A DNA stretch of 64,000 nt. Source: Patiria miniata. Taxonomy: Eukaryota; Echinodermata; Asteroidea; Valvatida; Asterinidae. Positions 43,301-47,718 of the stretch are shown piece by piece. Position numbers and translations under genes: made by a program. The notes beneath the pieces are model-generated. The model worked only from the letters and a program-made list of their open reading frames with translations, was not told the DNA's origin and made no database searches. The stretch is from NCBI RefSeq assembly GCF_015706575.1, contig NW_024037057.1:1631501-1695500 (forward strand). Direction: 5' to 3'. Within the stretch, counting starts at the first letter, position 1. Each line of letters begins with the position of its first letter.

Positions 43301-45494
43301 CTGCTCAGTATCCCAGATAGTGGTAAGTTCACCTTACTATTAACGCTTCTACGTTTATTGTTTGTTGATGTATTTACATGTATCCATTTCTCCCAGTTTC
43401 TATTTCACCAATTCAATGATTTTGGATGTTTGGAACCATTTGAAGTTCATCTGCATCTTAACACATTTACGTGCAGTTGGTTTAAATGGAGTGTGCATAG
43501 TGTAGTGAGGAAATAAGAGTGTAAATATGATAAATACCATTGGGTCCACAAATGATAGTTCTGTATAGCAGCCATGTACGTAGTAGCAATTTTTGGCTTA
43601 AGAAATACGACTTTCCAACATGGTGTCCATATTGGCCTACACGTACTTTACCTTCTATTCCGTGGCAACATAATTACAGAATATTCCTCATCAAAGCCCA
43701 TCATGATTTTGACTTTAATTAACTTTCATTAACTGCCTGAACATGAAGGAAATTTTTTTTTCAGAGCTACCACAAGTTCAAAAAAGAGATTGGGGCATTC
43801 ACAAATAAAAATAAAGAATGAAAACAAATTAAAACTTCATGGCACACACCAGAAAACAATTTTCCACCAACAATTTATTACCCAAAACGATTTCCCACAT
43901 TATTATTAAAAAAAGTCTCAAAGTTATGTTGATATCCCCTCTTTGTAATTTGATCGAACCGAATCCAAATAAACATGAACTCCCAAAATTGTCTTACCTT
44001 CATATTATCCCCTACCACACAAAAAAAAGAATATTGAATTCATAATCCAAACATGACCTTCAAAACATGCACCGATAGGAAGATATTGGCCTTTCCCATC
44101 ACATTCCTTAAAATAAAAAAATAAAAAACACTCTCTGGGCAGAAACCGACCACCTTGTCACTACATTATACCGTATGCACATGATTGTGGGTGAAATATT
44201 GTGCAAGCCAACATTTTGACCAGGTCCCACAGATTTCATACTGACGAGGGTCGACTTTAAATACACAGTCGAGTCTCGTTATAACAAACTCGTTCGGACC
44301 TAGCCAAATTGTTTGTTGTATCAGAATTTTGTATTAAGAGGAACATCAGTCCCATTCATTGTGCATATAAATGCACAGTCAGGACTAAGGCTTTATGTTT
44401 GTTATAACCAGAATTTTGTATTAACAGAGTTTGTACTAAGGAGAGTCTACTGTAGTGGTAACTTACTATGCAAGAAATAGATTAAATCACTGTAACCTTT
44501 TGATAAATGTGAGCTTCTGCCAGACATGAGATTGAGAGATTGCAGTTCTCTGTCGCAAGGTGCGCTAGCCAGCCCTAGCGCAATGCTGTAGTAATGTTAG
44601 TGTAGGGGCTAGACCTTGTTATGGTTTGATATGCAATAACCAGCCGCCATGATAGCCCACCGCCACGAGAGGGCGTTACTACAATCAACCAATATCATCC
44701 ATGAATCTGTCGGAACAATGTCTAGGAAAATTTGTAAAATCCCCCCCCCAAAAAAAAATGGGGGAAACTAGTGTGCATGCACACTACACACCACAAAAGA
44801 GCTGACCAGTGAAGTTTCACAAAAGTCTTGCTGCATCTTGTATACTACTGGAAGATTCAAGAGTTTGGTTAGGAACTACAATGAACTGTTTTGAATGCGC
44901 GCTGCATGTATTAGGCCAAACAGGTGCATGGGCATTACACAACTGATAAGAAATGGCCTAGACGTTGTTCCTGACGGGTTCATGGGTGATATTGGTTGGT
45001 GGTGATAATGTCCTCTCGCAGGGGCGGGTTATCGCGTATCAAACAATAACAATGTCTAGCCCTAGACTATTGTAATGTATACATAACACAGTGAATAAAT
45101 GTATGAAGTAATTTATATGCAACGCAGTGTATATGAAGTAAACGGTTACTATATAGATTGGACAAGTGGCTGTTCTAGACCAATGAATTACAGTATCATA
45201 GACACGATGTAACAAAACAATTCTTGTTAAATGTGACCATTTGATTGATTAACTGTTGCTTCAGCATTTTTGAAATGTGTATGTGAGGCAGAATGTTTTG
45301 ATATGACCACTGATAGCTGTTAGCATATTCTACGTGTACTTAAACAATCTTGATGTTCAATTGCAGACAAGAATCCTCAACTGACGGAGTTTGTTGCTCA
45401 GATTCGCTGTAATCCTGAGATGTGTACCATGTTTGATAGCATTCAGAAGGACAGTACCCTGACCAGCACAGATGCCCTCATGGACACTACCTGA
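4303..45494 (+). CDS. CAND1: CAND1, cullin-associated NEDD8-dissociated protein 1 (complete, 34 coding exons)
   Basis: CAND1 is a HEAT-repeat solenoid that binds cullin-RBX1 cores lacking NEDD8 and exchanges the substrate-receptor modules of SCF and other cullin-RING ubiquitin ligases, in nucleus and cytoplasm. That role is known for the family. The sequence shows 34 exons, all with AG acceptors and GT donors, joining in phase into 1,239 codons plus TGA. The translation follows vertebrate CAND1 end to end: N-terminus [14 protein letters not shown], an acidic loop at about residues 308-345 ([27 protein letters not shown]), [16 protein letters not shown] near 1045-1060, and [20 protein letters not shown] near 1165-1185. 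No exon is missing and no frameshift is present. Long introns full of transposons account for the 41-kb span. Splice sites were placed by eye. The start of exon 17 is the only ambiguous junction. Confidence 0.97.
4453..6524. mobile_element. Non-autonomous hAT-like transposon in CAND1 intron 1
   Basis: The ends are GCGGTCCTACTAAAAATGCG and, reverse-complemented, GGGGTCCTACTAAAATGCG. An 8-bp direct repeat CACACAGG flanks both sides (4445-4452 and 6525-6532), the target duplication length of hAT elements. Both subterminal regions contain clusters of GTCAACAAGCATCAAC-like repeats. No transposase frame is left. A second element sits inside the left terminal repeat. Confidence 0.8.
4472..5103. mobile_element. 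MITE nested in the left TIR of the hAT-like element
   Basis: Perfect ends GGTAATCCTTACTTTTAGGA and its complement, flanked by AAAAATGC at 4464-4471 and 5104-5111, an 8-bp target duplication. The host TIR reads continuously once this insert is removed, so it is the younger of the two. Confidence 0.85.
6625..6786. repeat. GACGCCACTT MITE, truncated copy
   Basis: It begins ACCTGACGCCACTTTTTTC and shares its interior (GACATGAATCTGGGACTG) with the fuller copies at 38688 and 50191, but the second terminal repeat is missing. It lies in CAND1 intron 1. Confidence 0.7.
6793..6832. repeat. Short perfect hairpin around CCATACGTATGG
   Basis: The arms TGGACTCCC and GGGAGTCCA enclose the palindrome CTCCATACGTATGGAG. 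It abuts the broken end of the GACGCCACTT MITE and could be a relic of that break. Confidence 0.5.
7699..7800 (+). CDS. CAND1: CAND1 exon 2 (residues 15-48)
   Basis: It reads [17 protein letters not shown] and ends KLDDDSERK, nearly identical to the vertebrate protein. Acceptor GGCAG, donor GTAAGC, phase 0 at both ends. Confidence 0.96.
7866..8851. mobile_element. GGCC-ended TIR element in CAND1 intron 2 (Harbinger-like)
   Basis: The ends GGCCAAAAAAATGAATAG and, reverse-complemented, GGCCAAAAAAAAAATATTTC continue into a shared TTCTGCTT motif and are flanked by TTG on both sides. A 3-bp duplication with GGCC ends resembles PIF/Harbinger-type MITEs, although those prefer TTA or TAA. The subterminal motif CCGACCGACCCTATTTT occurs near both ends in the same orientation. 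No transposase frame seen. Confidence 0.6.
9195..9262 (+). CDS. CAND1: CAND1 exon 3 (residues 49-71)
   Basis: It encodes [18 protein letters not shown] and LAVK, then two bases of a Cys codon. The donor GTTGGT is weak. It is supported because joining to exon 4 restores CLGPLVSKV, whereas read-through soon leaves the conserved sequence. Confidence 0.93.
9474..9586 (+). CDS. CAND1: CAND1 exon 4 (residues 71-109)
   Basis: It encodes [17 protein letters not shown] and [12 protein letters not shown]. It lies only 211 bp after exon 3. Acceptor TTTCAG, donor GTAAGC; it ends with one base of a Gly codon. Confidence 0.96.
10109..10209 (+). CDS. CAND1: CAND1 exon 5 (residues 109-142)
   Basis: It encodes [17 protein letters not shown] and [13 protein letters not shown]. 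Donor GTAATT. The following intron holds the 48/49-bp satellite and an inverted MITE pair. Confidence 0.96.
10425..11746 (+). repeat. 48/49-bp satellite array in CAND1 intron 5, about 23 copies
   Basis: The unit is about GTCCATAGGCAGTGGCCATC followed by AGACCAGAGGAGTATCAGTT and GGTCTGTT. Copies with GTATC are 48 bp and copies with GATATC or GATAGTG are 49 bp, so reading frames rotate. The overlapping open frames with MAIRPEE-type peptides are artefacts of the array. Many copies can fold, because CAGACCA and TGGTCTG are complementary. Shared rare variants indicate segmental duplication inside the array, including one of about 290 bp. Confidence 0.95.
10451..10670. mobile_element. 220-bp MITE inserted into the first satellite copy
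   Basis: The termini CATAGACATATAATAAAACC and, reverse-complemented, CACAGACATATAATAAAACC extend to about 33 bp with two mismatches. The satellite sequence ATCAGACC is duplicated at 10443-10450 and 10671-10678. An 8-bp duplication suggests hAT-type integration. Internal open frames are incidental. Confidence 0.88.
12043..12422 (+). mobile_element. Harbinger-like MITE, copy 1
   Basis: 380 bp with ends GGCC followed by a long A tract and AGTCTCTGGTTTCTGGTAT, the mirrored end reading ATACCAGAAACCGGAGACT, and TTA duplicated on both sides (12040-12042, 12423-12425). A 3-bp TTA/TAA duplication is the hallmark of PIF/Harbinger. No coding capacity. Confidence 0.88.
12463..12833 (-). mobile_element. 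Harbinger-like MITE, copy 2 (inverted)
   Basis: Same family in the opposite orientation, flanked by TTA (12460-12462, 12834-12836). By eye it is more than 95% identical to copy 1 over most of its length. Only about 40 bp separate the two, so they form a very long inverted repeat in CAND1 intron 5. Confidence 0.88.
12889..12955 (+). CDS. CAND1: CAND1 exon 6 (residues 143-165)
   Basis: It encodes [18 protein letters not shown]. It begins only 53 bp after the duplicated TTA that closes the upstream MITE, so transposon sequence reaches close to its branch-point region. Confidence 0.93.
13357..13455 (+). CDS. CAND1: CAND1 exon 7 (residues 165-198)
   Basis: It encodes [18 protein letters not shown] and [10 protein letters not shown], matching the vertebrate stretch that contains LLPQL and AVRKR. 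Acceptor TTTCAG, donor GTAGGT. Confidence 0.95.
13481..13756 (+). repeat. SINE-like repeat in CAND1 intron 7
   Basis: It starts with an AAT-rich run, followed by CATAAGCGCTTTTAC and AAAGCGCTGTACAAG, motifs that I recall recurring in dispersed repeats of marine animals. The 3' limit is uncertain and the family assignment is from memory. Confidence 0.4.
15015..15141 (+). CDS. CAND1: CAND1 exon 8 (residues 198-240)
   Basis: It encodes [17 protein letters not shown] and [12 protein letters not shown]. Acceptor ATCAG, donor GTATAC; two bases of a Ser codon close the exon. Confidence 0.94.
15371..15565 (-). pseudogene. LINE reverse-transcriptase fragment in CAND1 intron 8
   Basis: The minus strand encodes [18 protein letters not shown] and [15 protein letters not shown], matching the conserved LVHAFITSRLDYCNSLLYGLP segment downstream of the RT active site in CR1/L2-type LINEs. 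It is a short relic with no recognisable neighbours. Confidence 0.65.
15678..16050 (-). mobile_element. tRNA-derived SINE in CAND1 intron 8
   Basis: Read on the minus strand, the head contains an A-box-like TGGCTTTGTGGTTAAGGGC (16037-16019) and a B box GGTTCGAGTCC (15980-15970), the internal RNA polymerase III promoter of tRNA-derived SINEs. It then has a body with CCCTTGGGCAAGGCAC and ends in an ATT-rich tail at 15695-15678. It is not a functional tRNA, because no complete cloverleaf follows. Confidence 0.75.
16754..16862 (+). CDS. CAND1: CAND1 exon 9 (residues 240-276)
   Basis: It encodes [17 protein letters not shown] and [12 protein letters not shown]. The [11 protein letters not shown] segment across this junction is almost invariant in the family. 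Confidence 0.96.
16900..17441. other. CAND1 intron 9, rest
   Basis: No repeat family or gene recognised. The CACTCGGGTGAGACTCGAA string near 17180 is the only GC-richer feature. Confidence 0.4.
17442..17498 (+). CDS. CAND1: CAND1 exon 10 (residues 277-295)
   Basis: A 57-nt exon encoding [19 protein letters not shown], phase 0 on both sides. Acceptor TGGCAG, donor GTAAGC. Confidence 0.95.
18433..18539 (+). CDS. CAND1: CAND1 exon 11 (residues 296-331, start of acidic loop)
   Basis: It encodes [17 protein letters not shown], then the first half of the acidic loop ([13 protein letters not shown]). The donor GTAAGA is followed within about 12 bp by the 53-bp tandem array. Confidence 0.94.
18551..19412 (+). 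repeat. 53-bp tandem array in CAND1 intron 11, about 16 copies
   Basis: Each unit carries CAGCAGTCCAAGCATTGACG or a variant, then GCAGCAAAGCATGCTGGCC and ACTGTATGATCATG. Two adjacent 159-bp blocks (three units each) starting at 18641 and 18800 are almost identical, a higher-order repeat. It starts about 12 bp after the exon 11 donor. The 76-residue minus-strand frames across it are artefacts. Variant TTAGGG strings (19425-19441) adjoin its end. Confidence 0.95.
19758..19912 (+). CDS. CAND1: CAND1 exon 12 (residues 331-383, end of acidic loop)
   Basis: It encodes [18 protein letters not shown], completing the acidic loop, and then the HEAT segment [16 protein letters not shown]. Acceptor TGTAG, donor GTATGT. 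Confidence 0.96.
20028..20142 (+). CDS. CAND1: CAND1 exon 13 (residues 383-421)
   Basis: It encodes [18 protein letters not shown] and [10 protein letters not shown]. The donor is GTTAGT. Confidence 0.94.
20491..20676 (+). CDS. CAND1: CAND1 exon 14 (residues 421-483)
   Basis: It encodes [17 protein letters not shown] and [15 protein letters not shown]. The next intron (20677-23116) holds the nested transposons. Confidence 0.95.
21248..21770. mobile_element. TIR element inside the mariner-like element
   Basis: The ends TATGCTAAGTTCACACATTC and GAATGTGTAAACCTAGCATA are inverted repeats with few mismatches. The interior is AT-rich with several GATTCGG/ATTCTTG motifs. Target duplication unclear, family unknown. 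Confidence 0.5.
22274..22712. repeat. Hairpin sequence carrying a hAT-like MITE
   Basis: The arms ACTAGTGCATGTCTGTGCCC and its near complement before 22400, extended by ACTGGCA and TGCCAGT outside, form a long imperfect hairpin. One arm is interrupted by the 280-bp MITE. Confidence 0.5.
22408..22687. mobile_element. 280-bp hAT-like MITE with CATGGGCGTCGC ends
   Basis: The left end CATGGGCGTCGCGAGG and the right end CCTGGCGACGCCCATG differ at one position, and ACCTCATT is repeated at 22400-22407 and 22688-22695 (8-bp target duplication). The interior is poly(G), poly(A) and poly(C). The two long frames over it are low-complexity artefacts. Confidence 0.88.
22799..22939. mobile_element. 141-bp MITE with CCGGTTCGTTAGT ends
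   Basis: Perfect 13-bp terminal repeats CCGGTTCGTTAGT / ACTAACGAACCGG, with AT on both outer sides. It lies directly beside the mariner-like element in CAND1 intron 14. Confidence 0.7.
23117..23228 (+). CDS. CAND1: CAND1 exon 15 (residues 483-520)
   Basis: It encodes [17 protein letters not shown] and [15 protein letters not shown], matching the vertebrate SSSNLKIDALS and HSPQVFHPH segments. Confidence 0.95.
23539..23632 (+). CDS. CAND1: CAND1 exon 16 (residues 521-552)
   Basis: It encodes [19 protein letters not shown] and [12 protein letters not shown]. Acceptor TACAG, donor GTAAGT. Confidence 0.96.
24466..24583 (+). CDS. CAND1: CAND1 exon 17 (residues 552-591)
   Basis: It encodes [15 protein letters not shown] and [18 protein letters not shown]. 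Two AG acceptors six bases apart keep the frame; the alternative start is 24472 and would drop two residues. I chose the first AG. Confidence 0.9.
25395..27130 (-). pseudogene. Decayed non-LTR retrotransposon (endonuclease plus RT) in CAND1 intron 17
   Basis: Antisense to CAND1. From 27130 downward the minus strand shows an AP-endonuclease domain in several frames: [21 protein letters not shown]-like [27 protein letters not shown] and [15 protein letters not shown] with [10 protein letters not shown]. It continues to RT-like [20 protein letters not shown] near 25500. The order endonuclease then RT, and the YRPP and SDH motifs, identify a CR1/Jockey/L2-type LINE. Frameshifts and stops are many, so it is dead. 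A 32-bp minisatellite interrupts the endonuclease region. Confidence 0.82.
26380..26698 (-). repeat. 32-bp minisatellite, 10 copies, inside the LINE endonuclease
   Basis: GTGTGTGAGTGGGGTCAG recurs every 32 bp exactly (26402 to 26690). On the minus strand one unit reads [10 protein letters not shown] running into TLDLVIACQ, which is the endonuclease sequence itself, so the array grew from LINE coding DNA. Confidence 0.93.
27743..27896. mobile_element. 154-bp MITE with AGCCTGGTT ends and TAA duplication
   Basis: The left end AGCCTGGTTGATGCTTGGCG and the right end, reverse-complemented, AGCCCAGTTCATACTCGGCG are imperfect inverted repeats flanked by TAA (27740-27742, 27897-27899). GC-rich TTCGCGC motifs fill it. 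Harbinger-like by target duplication. Confidence 0.7.
28222..28387 (+). CDS. CAND1: CAND1 exon 18 (residues 591-646)
   Basis: It encodes [13 protein letters not shown] and [15 protein letters not shown] plus [13 protein letters not shown]. It follows the longest CAND1 intron (3.6 kb), which contains an antisense LINE relic. Confidence 0.96.
28598..29267. mobile_element. Mariner-like MITE in CAND1 intron 18
   Basis: The terminal repeats begin CAGGATGGTTACAAAAAAGG and CAGGGTGGTTAAAAAAAAGG (right end reverse-complemented). They match for about 50 bp through GACAGCAATTTTCACCTA, and TA lies outside each end. 670 bp with no coding capacity. Confidence 0.85.
29425..29524 (+). CDS. CAND1: CAND1 exon 19 (residues 647-680)
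   Basis: It encodes [19 protein letters not shown] and [10 protein letters not shown]. Acceptor TTGCAG, donor GTAAGT. Confidence 0.95.
29690..29713 (+). repeat. TGGTC microsatellite
   Basis: TGGTC is repeated about five times in CAND1 intron 19. The open frames around it are incidental. Confidence 0.7.
30077..30277 (+). CDS. CAND1: CAND1 exon 20 (residues 680-747)
   Basis: The longest coding exon. It encodes [16 protein letters not shown] and ends SLIKSPLLQ. The donor GTCGTA is a poor match to consensus, but joining to exon 21 restores the conserved SPLLQGGAL. Confidence 0.93.
30589..30740 (+). CDS. CAND1: CAND1 exon 21 (residues 747-797)
   Basis: It encodes [17 protein letters not shown] and ends SYAVHKQ. 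The [16 protein letters not shown] part aligns with vertebrate TNNLGYMDLLRMLT. Confidence 0.95.
30741..32080. other. CAND1 intron 21, nothing recognised
   Basis: AT-rich, unique-looking sequence. The 122-residue frame starting at 30781 has no domain I recognise and begins just inside the intron, so I do not call it a gene. Confidence 0.5.
32081..32176 (+). CDS. CAND1: CAND1 exon 22 (residues 798-829)
   Basis: It encodes [17 protein letters not shown] and QFVNDVK. Strong acceptor TTGCAG, donor GTATGG, phase 0. Confidence 0.95.
32632..32699 (+). CDS. CAND1: CAND1 exon 23 (residues 830-852)
   Basis: It encodes [17 protein letters not shown] then EIGRH, aligned with vertebrate RLLALLSLGEVG. Acceptor CTTAG after a pyrimidine tract. 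Confidence 0.94.
32835..32929 (+). CDS. CAND1: CAND1 exon 24 (residues 852-884)
   Basis: It encodes [16 protein letters not shown] and [14 protein letters not shown]. The donor GTCAGG is non-consensus and is supported by the restored reading AASFALGNVSVGN. Confidence 0.93.
33477..33580 (+). CDS. CAND1: CAND1 exon 25 (residues 884-918)
   Basis: It encodes [18 protein letters not shown] and [14 protein letters not shown], close to identical with vertebrate CAND1. Confidence 0.96.
33989..34124 (+). repeat. 36-bp minisatellite, nearly four copies, CAND1 intron 25
   Basis: CACAACATAATAACAAGGTG plus CTTGTCTCTCTATGGG repeats at 36 bp. Because 36 is a multiple of three, the frame reads [12 protein letters not shown] repeatedly, but it is intronic. 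Confidence 0.9.
34826..34893 (+). CDS. CAND1: CAND1 exon 26 (residues 919-941)
   Basis: It encodes [18 protein letters not shown] then VASI and two bases of Trp. Acceptor GATTAG, donor GTAAGT. Confidence 0.94.
35112..35971. mobile_element. Mariner-like MITE in CAND1 intron 26
   Basis: The left end CAGGGTGTATCAAAAGAAAG and the right end, reverse-complemented, AGGGTGTATCAAAACAGAAA match through AAATCAATCG and on into TGTCAAAGTGGTT. The TA duplication is degraded on the right. About 860 bp without a transposase. Confidence 0.75.
36222..36336 (+). CDS. CAND1: CAND1 exon 27 (residues 941-979)
   Basis: It encodes [18 protein letters not shown] and [15 protein letters not shown]. The first half is invariant between this gene and human. 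Confidence 0.96.
36490..37247. other. CAND1 intron 27, remainder
   Basis: It contains several TGACGTCA or GTGACGTCA strings (36543, 36564, 36668), which are CRE-like octamers, within sequence that may be repeat-derived. No gene seen. The rest is AT-rich. Confidence 0.35.
37248..37322 (+). CDS. CAND1: CAND1 exon 28 (residues 980-1004)
   Basis: It encodes [18 protein letters not shown] and KFTISDQ, with phase 0 at both ends. Confidence 0.95.
37894..38082 (+). CDS. CAND1: CAND1 exon 29 (residues 1005-1067)
   Basis: It encodes [36 protein letters not shown] and NLYNETKVR. An open frame continues upstream of the acceptor, but that part has no family match and is intron. Confidence 0.96.
38239..38544. 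mobile_element. 306-bp foldback element of ACCGATAATGT repeats, CAND1 intron 29
   Basis: It starts GTTACAACTGATAATGTAGT and ends with the perfect complement (22 bp). The arms of about 105 bp mirror each other, and the centre carries further ACCGATAATGT and ACATTATCGGT units in both orientations. AAGCC beside both ends may be a 5-bp target duplication. Confidence 0.75.
38688..38874 (+). mobile_element. GACGCCACTT MITE, complete copy
   Basis: The ends GTTGCTACCCGACGCCACTT and AAGTGGCGTCAGGTTGCAAC are inverted repeats. The interior matches the copies at 6625 and 50191. Located in CAND1 intron 29. Confidence 0.75.
39298..39369 (+). CDS. CAND1: CAND1 exon 30 (residues 1068-1091)
   Basis: It encodes [17 protein letters not shown] and DGLDIRK, identical to the vertebrate residues. 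Donor GTTGGT. Confidence 0.96.
39882..40779 (+). mobile_element. 898-bp TIR element with 6-bp target duplication, copy A (CAND1 intron 30)
   Basis: The ends CATAGCTGCCAACTGTTAC and, reverse-complemented, CATAGCTGCCAACTTTTCA share 14 bp. TGTGCA occurs immediately on both sides. It is the same orientation and content as copy B at 55223. The short frames (ending [17 protein letters not shown]) are partly shared with copy B but match no family I recognise. A poly(A)/poly(T) stretch lies at 40568-40602. Confidence 0.85.
41154..41264 (+). CDS. CAND1: CAND1 exon 31 (residues 1092-1128)
   Basis: It encodes [18 protein letters not shown] and [11 protein letters not shown]. Donor GTTAGT. Confidence 0.96.
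41537..41901 (+). mobile_element. Harbinger-like MITE, copy 3 (CAND1 intron 31)
   Basis: Same family as 12043 and 12463: the ends GGCAAAAAAATAAGTCTCCG and GAGACTTTTTTGGGGCC are flanked by TAA (41534-41536, 41902-41904). It is more diverged than the intron 5 pair. Confidence 0.85.
42568..42628 (+). CDS. CAND1: CAND1 exon 32 (residues 1129-1149)
   Basis: It encodes [19 protein letters not shown] then Q and one base of Arg. Acceptor TTATAG, donor GTAAGT. Confidence 0.95.
43176..43322 (+). CDS. CAND1: CAND1 exon 33 (residues 1149-1198)
   Basis: It encodes [18 protein letters not shown], then [18 protein letters not shown], part of the C-terminal region that contacts the cullin N-terminal domain in known structures. 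Confidence 0.96.
44266..44452. mobile_element. Pogo/Tigger-like MITE in CAND1 intron 33
   Basis: The left end CAGTCGAGTCTCGTTATAAC and the right end, reverse-complemented, CAGTAGACTCTCCTTAGTAC, with TA outside the right end. Such CAGTNGACTCTC ends are typical of Tigger-type elements. 187 bp, non-coding. Confidence 0.6.
44597..45071. mobile_element. TIR element with about 105-bp arms in CAND1 intron 33
   Basis: The arm from GGGCTAGACCTTGTTATGG to CAATGTCTAGG matches the complement of the right arm from CCTAGACGTTGTTCC to CTAGCCC with scattered mismatches. GTAATG at 44591-44596 and 45072-45077 may be a 6-bp target duplication. Confidence 0.65.
45367..45494 (+). CDS. CAND1: CAND1 exon 34, C-terminus and stop (residues 1198-1239)
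   Basis: It encodes [27 protein letters not shown] and the tail DALMDTT followed by TGA. Human ends similarly (ESMDTS). Confidence 0.95.
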
Positions 45495-45581
45495 ATAGCT
45501 TTCAACATTTCTCAGCTTGCGGTGCTTGCTTCCACATCTCCTTCAACAACTGTAGTATATGTTTTCCTAAGTTTTCCGAAG

Positions 45582-45587
45582 AATAAA
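45582..45587 (+). terminator. CAND1 polyadenylation signal AATAAA
   Basis: A canonical AATAAA lies 88 bp after the CAND1 stop codon, the first good signal downstream, so the 3' UTR is probably about 110 nt. Cleavage site not determined. Confidence 0.7.
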
Positions 45588-45826
45588 AATTGTATAAAAT
45601 TGAAGATTGTGCCCATTACATGTATGTCATTTCTGCTAGAGCTTAATAGTGATATGAGCAAGCCAAGAATACCACTTGCATAGTTATTTGATAAACATTC
45701 AAGCAAACATGAGATCTGTATCAAAGGAACACCTTTCTTTGCAATGTCTCATTAATGCCTAAGCCCCTCACTTATTTCAGTGAGACTTGCAACATCAATA
45801 CACAACTTTGAATGGATGATTAAATC

Positions 45827-46015
45827 CAGTATTGAAAAATGATCAAAGTAAGAGTCAAATTTCAAATGTTTGTTCAGTAAACATTGCTATTGTTTTGTTA
45901 TATCAATAATTGAAATCCGAACCACAGTCAGTTGACTGAAGGTCATATGACTGTGTTCATTTTGTTTTAAGATCCACATTAGAACAACTCTTACTTTGAT
46001 CATTTTTCAATACTG
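45827..46015. mobile_element. MITE-like inverted repeat after CAND1
   Basis: CAGTATTGAAAAATGATCAA at the left is exactly complementary to TTGATCATTTTTCAATACTG at the right, and the arms run on to AGTAAGAGT. The downstream motif ACATGGTGTTACCGCAAA also occurs near 16150, so the repeat may be larger. Confidence 0.65.
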
Positions 46016-46019
46016 TTCT

Positions 46020-47156
46020 AAACAGAACAAAAACTACTTAGCAAGTTGATAATAAGCAGGACAAGTTCTTCTCAGAACTAATATCTTCTAAGCAGTAGTT
46101 ATTACCACATGGTGTTACCGCAAAACCGAAACGACACATTAGAACAGTTCCTCACACCTTTACAACACTACATTAAAATAGCCAACATTTCAAATTGCAG
46201 TTTAGAAGTGAAAAGACATATATTATGAAAAACATGGATTGCAAGCATTGTGGCACTTCATAGTCAAGTTTATTGGTCCACAGGAGAATGTATTAAGAAT
46301 AAGTAGGTACATCATACAACACTGTTAAGGATGTGTACTCGTAAGTATCCCTGTTCTCTTTTAATCGGGAATGAAGATTTTTGAAAGAGTTGTGTTTGGC
46401 ATGTGTAATAATACAAACATTGAGTGGAGAGCCGTATATCAAGTAGTTGTCAATCACAAAGTACTTCACGCCCATGTCAGACTGGTATTCATGACTTGCC
46501 TCAAACAGTTAGCCACTACATGAACAATGCACCAAAGGATTAATTGTTGCAGTACTGTTTGTGCGAACAACTCCAGAGACAAGTCAAAGGATAATTTGAT
46601 ATACAAGTGGTTTGCCTGTCTGAAAACATCACATATTGTTGTCAACCAGAGTCACTCTTATTACTTGTTTAATGCAACTCTGGAACACTATTCTGAATCA
46701 GCTGTTAGTTTCAAGAACCAGAATGAATAATGGTACGCATAATGTTACGACAATCTCGGTTCAGTTCCATGTTCTGCTTTGGCAGCAAAGTTATGCAAAC
46801 AAAAAGATAAAAGTGAGCAGAAACATTCTTCTATTCTCAATCATATTTCAGTGCCAAGATCTGGTAAAGTTTGTGGGACCTTGCCAATTTCTATAGACCT
46901 TGTGGGTTGTCGATGACTCAAAAGGTTTAATGATGCCTATCCCAGCAATATACAAACTCATTGCATTCTAACTTTATCTTAATGCATGAAGCCCTTGGAA
47001 AAGTTAATGTTTTTAAGCAGTTCCCTCTGAAGTTATCATGCTTATCATGCGTCATATTTCTTTATTTCTTTTATTTGGACAATCCCTCAACATGTCAGTA
47101 CTTTGTCTCCAATTCAAATGATGTATTTCTATGCATTGATTTTCACTTAAATCCAC
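46020..47156. other. Intergenic sequence between CAND1 and RPLP0
   Basis: AT-rich. I see no conserved exon, RNA gene or clear transposon end apart from the GTTACCGCAAA motif noted for the preceding repeat. Confidence 0.4.
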
Positions 47157-47718
47157 CAGCACCCAATTTCACGAAGCGCTGAGATGCGTCGCAACTTGCA
47201 ATGCGTCGTATGATTCACTTCACAAAACTTACGATGTGTTAAAGGCATCGTAAGTTCATTGACAATGGCTTAAAACACGCCGCAAGTTACGACATGTCCA
47301 GTGGTTATCGCAAAATAAGAAGCGTCCTTTTCAATTTTATACAATACAACTTACATAAATGGGACTATAATACCGAGACATTGTGTAAAGTTGTAAATGG
47401 AAAATGCATCAAAGTCACCATGTTGTGCAATAAATACACCTACCACCAGGCATGCAACTGGGAATTTAGAAAAAACGAGGAAATTCCAAACCACACAAGA
47501 CTTTGTACAGTGTTTTTCAATTTGTAATGGCATTCATGAGAATTAAAATGAGGAAATTAGCAGATCCGAGGAAAGTTGCATGCCTGTACCACACATCGCC
47601 CTTGCGTGTTTTGTGAAATGAATCGCAAGACGCATCACAGCTGCAACGGATTGTAGGGACGCGCCACAGGGCTGCGATGCATTGTAAGTTATGATGAGTT
47701 TCATGAAATCGGGTGCTG
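47157..47718. mobile_element. TIR element with CAGCACCC ends and nested MITE
   Basis: The left end CAGCACCCAATTTCACGAAG and the right end, reverse-complemented, CAGCACCCGATTTCATGAAA. Subterminal CGTCGCAACTTGCAATGCGT-like motifs are mirrored. A smaller MITE is inserted near the right side. No clear target duplication. Confidence 0.65.
47447..47586. mobile_element. 140-bp MITE with CAGGCATGCAACT ends, copy 1
   Basis: The ends CAGGCATGCAACT and AGTTGCATGCCTG are perfect complements. TACCAC lies on both sides (47441-47446, 47587-47592), a 6-bp target duplication. Related copies are at 54082 and about 62955. Confidence 0.82.
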
